Shown: one piece after another, positions 61,991-64,000 of the stretch
Numbering within the stretch: position 1 is the stretch's first letter
How the letters are laid out: each line of letters starts with the position of its first letter
Source of the DNA: Fasciolopsis buskii
Taxonomy: Eukaryota > Platyhelminthes > Trematoda > Plagiorchiida > Fasciolidae
NCBI GenBank assembly: GCA_008360955.1
Contig: LUCM01004919.1
Coordinates: 112,821 to 176,820, forward strand
Direction of reading: 5' to 3'
Length of the DNA stretch: 64,000 bases
Made by a program: the position numbers and the translations under genes
The notes under the pieces: model-generated
What the model was told of the DNA's origin: nothing
What the model saw: only the letters and a program-made list of their open reading frames with translations
Databases searched by the model: none

Positions 61991-64000
61991 CCTTTTAATT
62001 ATTCCATTCTTGTACATGAATCGACTACCAAACCTTTTCTTTGGCAACAATAAAGTGTTTCCGAGGGAAATTCCGTCATAATATCATTCATGCGTAATTA
62101 ACCTAATCGACTCCAAAATATTTCGTTTTTCTGAATTTAACATACATAGACGAAGTTGGAATAATTAGACCTTAGCCAGTATGTGTTCACCTCATTTCAA
62201 GTAACTCAACATAACGAGCATAAAAAAGCTAAACCGTCTGGTGAAAAACAATGTTTCGGACACCAAGATGCATGCGGAAAGAGGTGTAAACAAACCGAAA
62301 GAGGCTCGAGTCGCAACGGAATAACGACGTGCCGTGTGATGTTCATTATGTGTTCTTTTAAAAACAGCAGCAAAGGATTTCTGGCAGACGACGGAAGTGG
62401 TCGACGTCTCAGTAAGTTTTCCCAGTGCACGTCTTCGACTGTAAACCCGGACTTAAAGATGAAACTATTAGAACTATCCCGATCTCAATAGAACATTGGA
62501 ATAGAAAGAATAGGATACAAAACACATTTGCTTCAGCAGACATTAGCGACCACAATTATTATTTTTCAGGAATTCTTCAACCGTGTAACGTAGAAAAAAC
62601 TTCAGTTCGTTCTTATCTAATGTGCTTATTCTAACGTAGGGAACTTACATGTGACTTATGAACACTCCCCCGGGTTGATAAGAACATTCGCCAATTAAAA
62701 AAGATAAAGTTTTGAGACATTTTCTCAAAATTTCTCACAAAAGTCTATCAGCAAACCTACTCATTGATTTTTGACGAATTGTTCCACTGGAGACGGGAAT
62801 TATGGTCCATAAGGTTTGCTGAAAGCTAGCAATCACTCCGTGTCCCGTATAAATTTCACCGTAAACGTGCTTGTAGAATAATAAGAGAAGTAACGGTTGC
62901 AATTAGCAAGGGTGATAATCAAAAGACGTGATGACATAAGGTAATGATGCTAACAATGTAGAATTCCGCCTCCAGTTGGCCTCACGGAAGGAGCCGACTA
63001 GGAGAATGAATGACAATGTGCAGTTACAAATACTTAGACAAAAATCAATTCGATTTTTTCAAGTAGCCATGATATGTCCAAAATAATATGGTGACTCAAA
63101 AGTTGATAAGCCTGAACAGACATCACTAACCAGAGATAAACAAATTGCTGTTATGACTTTGCGTACCCCTTGCTGACAGGTTGGATACAAAGTTTGGGAA
63201 TTTCGTGGCTTCGTCCGACAAAGGCTGTTTGCATTCCTTTATAAACCGGGCATATCATAAAAACTGACAGACGTTATTGATGAAAATGAAAGAATAAGTA
63301 TTGATCAAATGAGTTTGTTCTTTTTGTGAGATGTGGCCTTCAATAGGATGTTTAGCTAATGGATAGTTTACTAAAACCTGTGAATGTATATTGTGGGTCT
63401 ATCGGAATACTCGTGTGAAGTTTGACTTAACTTCAAACTTTACCTTACTTGTTTGGGGAATGATTTCTTTGCCAACAGAATAACACAAAATTCACTGCCT
63501 TGATTGGAGTAATATTAACAAGAATTGTTTGGTGTATTCCATTTATTTAACGTTTGGACAAAATGCGTTCATACCGAATATACTTATCGTCCAATGTCTT
63601 TTCAGCTTCAAGTGAAACGGTTGTAACTTCCAGCAACACCAATGCCCACACAAAACAAAATGTGCTTGACTAATTATGCACTTTTGTTTATATCCTGTGG
63701 ACATTGGTAGCGCTACTTACATTTGTAACTGGGTGATGACTGCAGAGTACACGTAATTTGGAAACTTAGAACTGCTTCACTTCATCAATCTGGATGGTGG
63801 AGCCGCATTTGGACCCGTATATACTGCAGTTGGCATGATTGCGCAATCGACGTCAATGGACACATGCATTCGTGAATAAAGGAGTGAAAGTGCTTCCATA
63901 AAAATCAAAATGAATTGTTATAGCTGTTACGAAAGTTTGGGTTTATGAACTAACATGACTCCTGGCTTGCGTTACTGGGTCAAACGCATTTTCGTTATTG
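61991..64000. other. Right flank, unassigned
   Basis: No RyR exon, other gene, RNA gene or repeat family recognised. ORFs at 62,183-62,491 plus and 62,206-62,430 minus overlap each other and carry no motif. Confidence 0.4.

Noticed and set aside
1..64000. CRISPR arrays, prophage, operons, riboswitches, rRNA
   Set aside because: The window is clearly a eukaryotic intron-rich gene; no regularly spaced repeats or prokaryotic signals were seen.

Overview
This is eukaryotic, intron-rich, repeat-laden DNA. It is most likely from a parasitic flatworm, probably a digenean fluke; that is an inference from the gene sequence and the retroelement types, not a species call. No bacterial features, CRISPR array or rRNA gene were seen.

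The backbone is one very large gene on the minus strand, a ryanodine receptor (RyR, the calcium-release channel of the endoplasmic/sarcoplasmic reticulum). I could place 34 consecutive internal exons from 60,587 down to 4,717. They have AG/GT borders, and their phases join without conflict into 2,234 codons. By vertebrate RyR1 numbering they run from about residue 200 to about residue 2,130: MIR/N-terminal domain B, RIH domain, SPRY1, RyR repeats 1 and 2, SPRY2, a variable linker, SPRY3, and the start of the junctional solenoid. The first exons (start codon, promoter) must lie to the right of the window or unseen in 60.6-64 kb. The rest of the solenoid and the transmembrane pore lie to the left of 4.7 kb.

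The introns are filled with dead retroelements of four kinds. (1) RTE-like non-LTR elements: 1-1,395; 6.67-7.15 kb; 19.65-23.29 kb; 29.9-32.44 kb; a nested pair at 51.2-55.75 kb; and short 3' tails at 13.2 and 56.7 kb. (2) CR1/Jockey-like elements: 20.56-21.1 kb; 45.6-48.55 kb; and a 3' end at 61.6-61.99 kb. (3) Penelope-like elements with GIY-YIG endonuclease: 19.48-19.65, 30.44-30.84 and 38.6-39.56 kb. (4) tRNA-derived SINE pieces at 1.4 and 9.5 kb, and possibly 7.4 kb. Every one is broken by stops or frameshifts.

The structurally most telling places are a 3.9-kb RTE copy inserted into another RTE copy with an apparent 8-bp target duplication (51.2-55.75 kb), a Penelope-like copy carrying an inverted piece of its own 3' end (38.6-39.5 kb), an RTE endonuclease split into opposite orientations (32.35-32.44 kb), a perfect 21-bp hairpin inside a CR1-like element (46.1 kb), and a CR1-like insert flanked by about 175-bp direct repeats (20.39-21.42 kb). 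No second host gene could be supported; several attractive small ORFs turned out to be antisense shadows of RyR exons or retroelement pieces.
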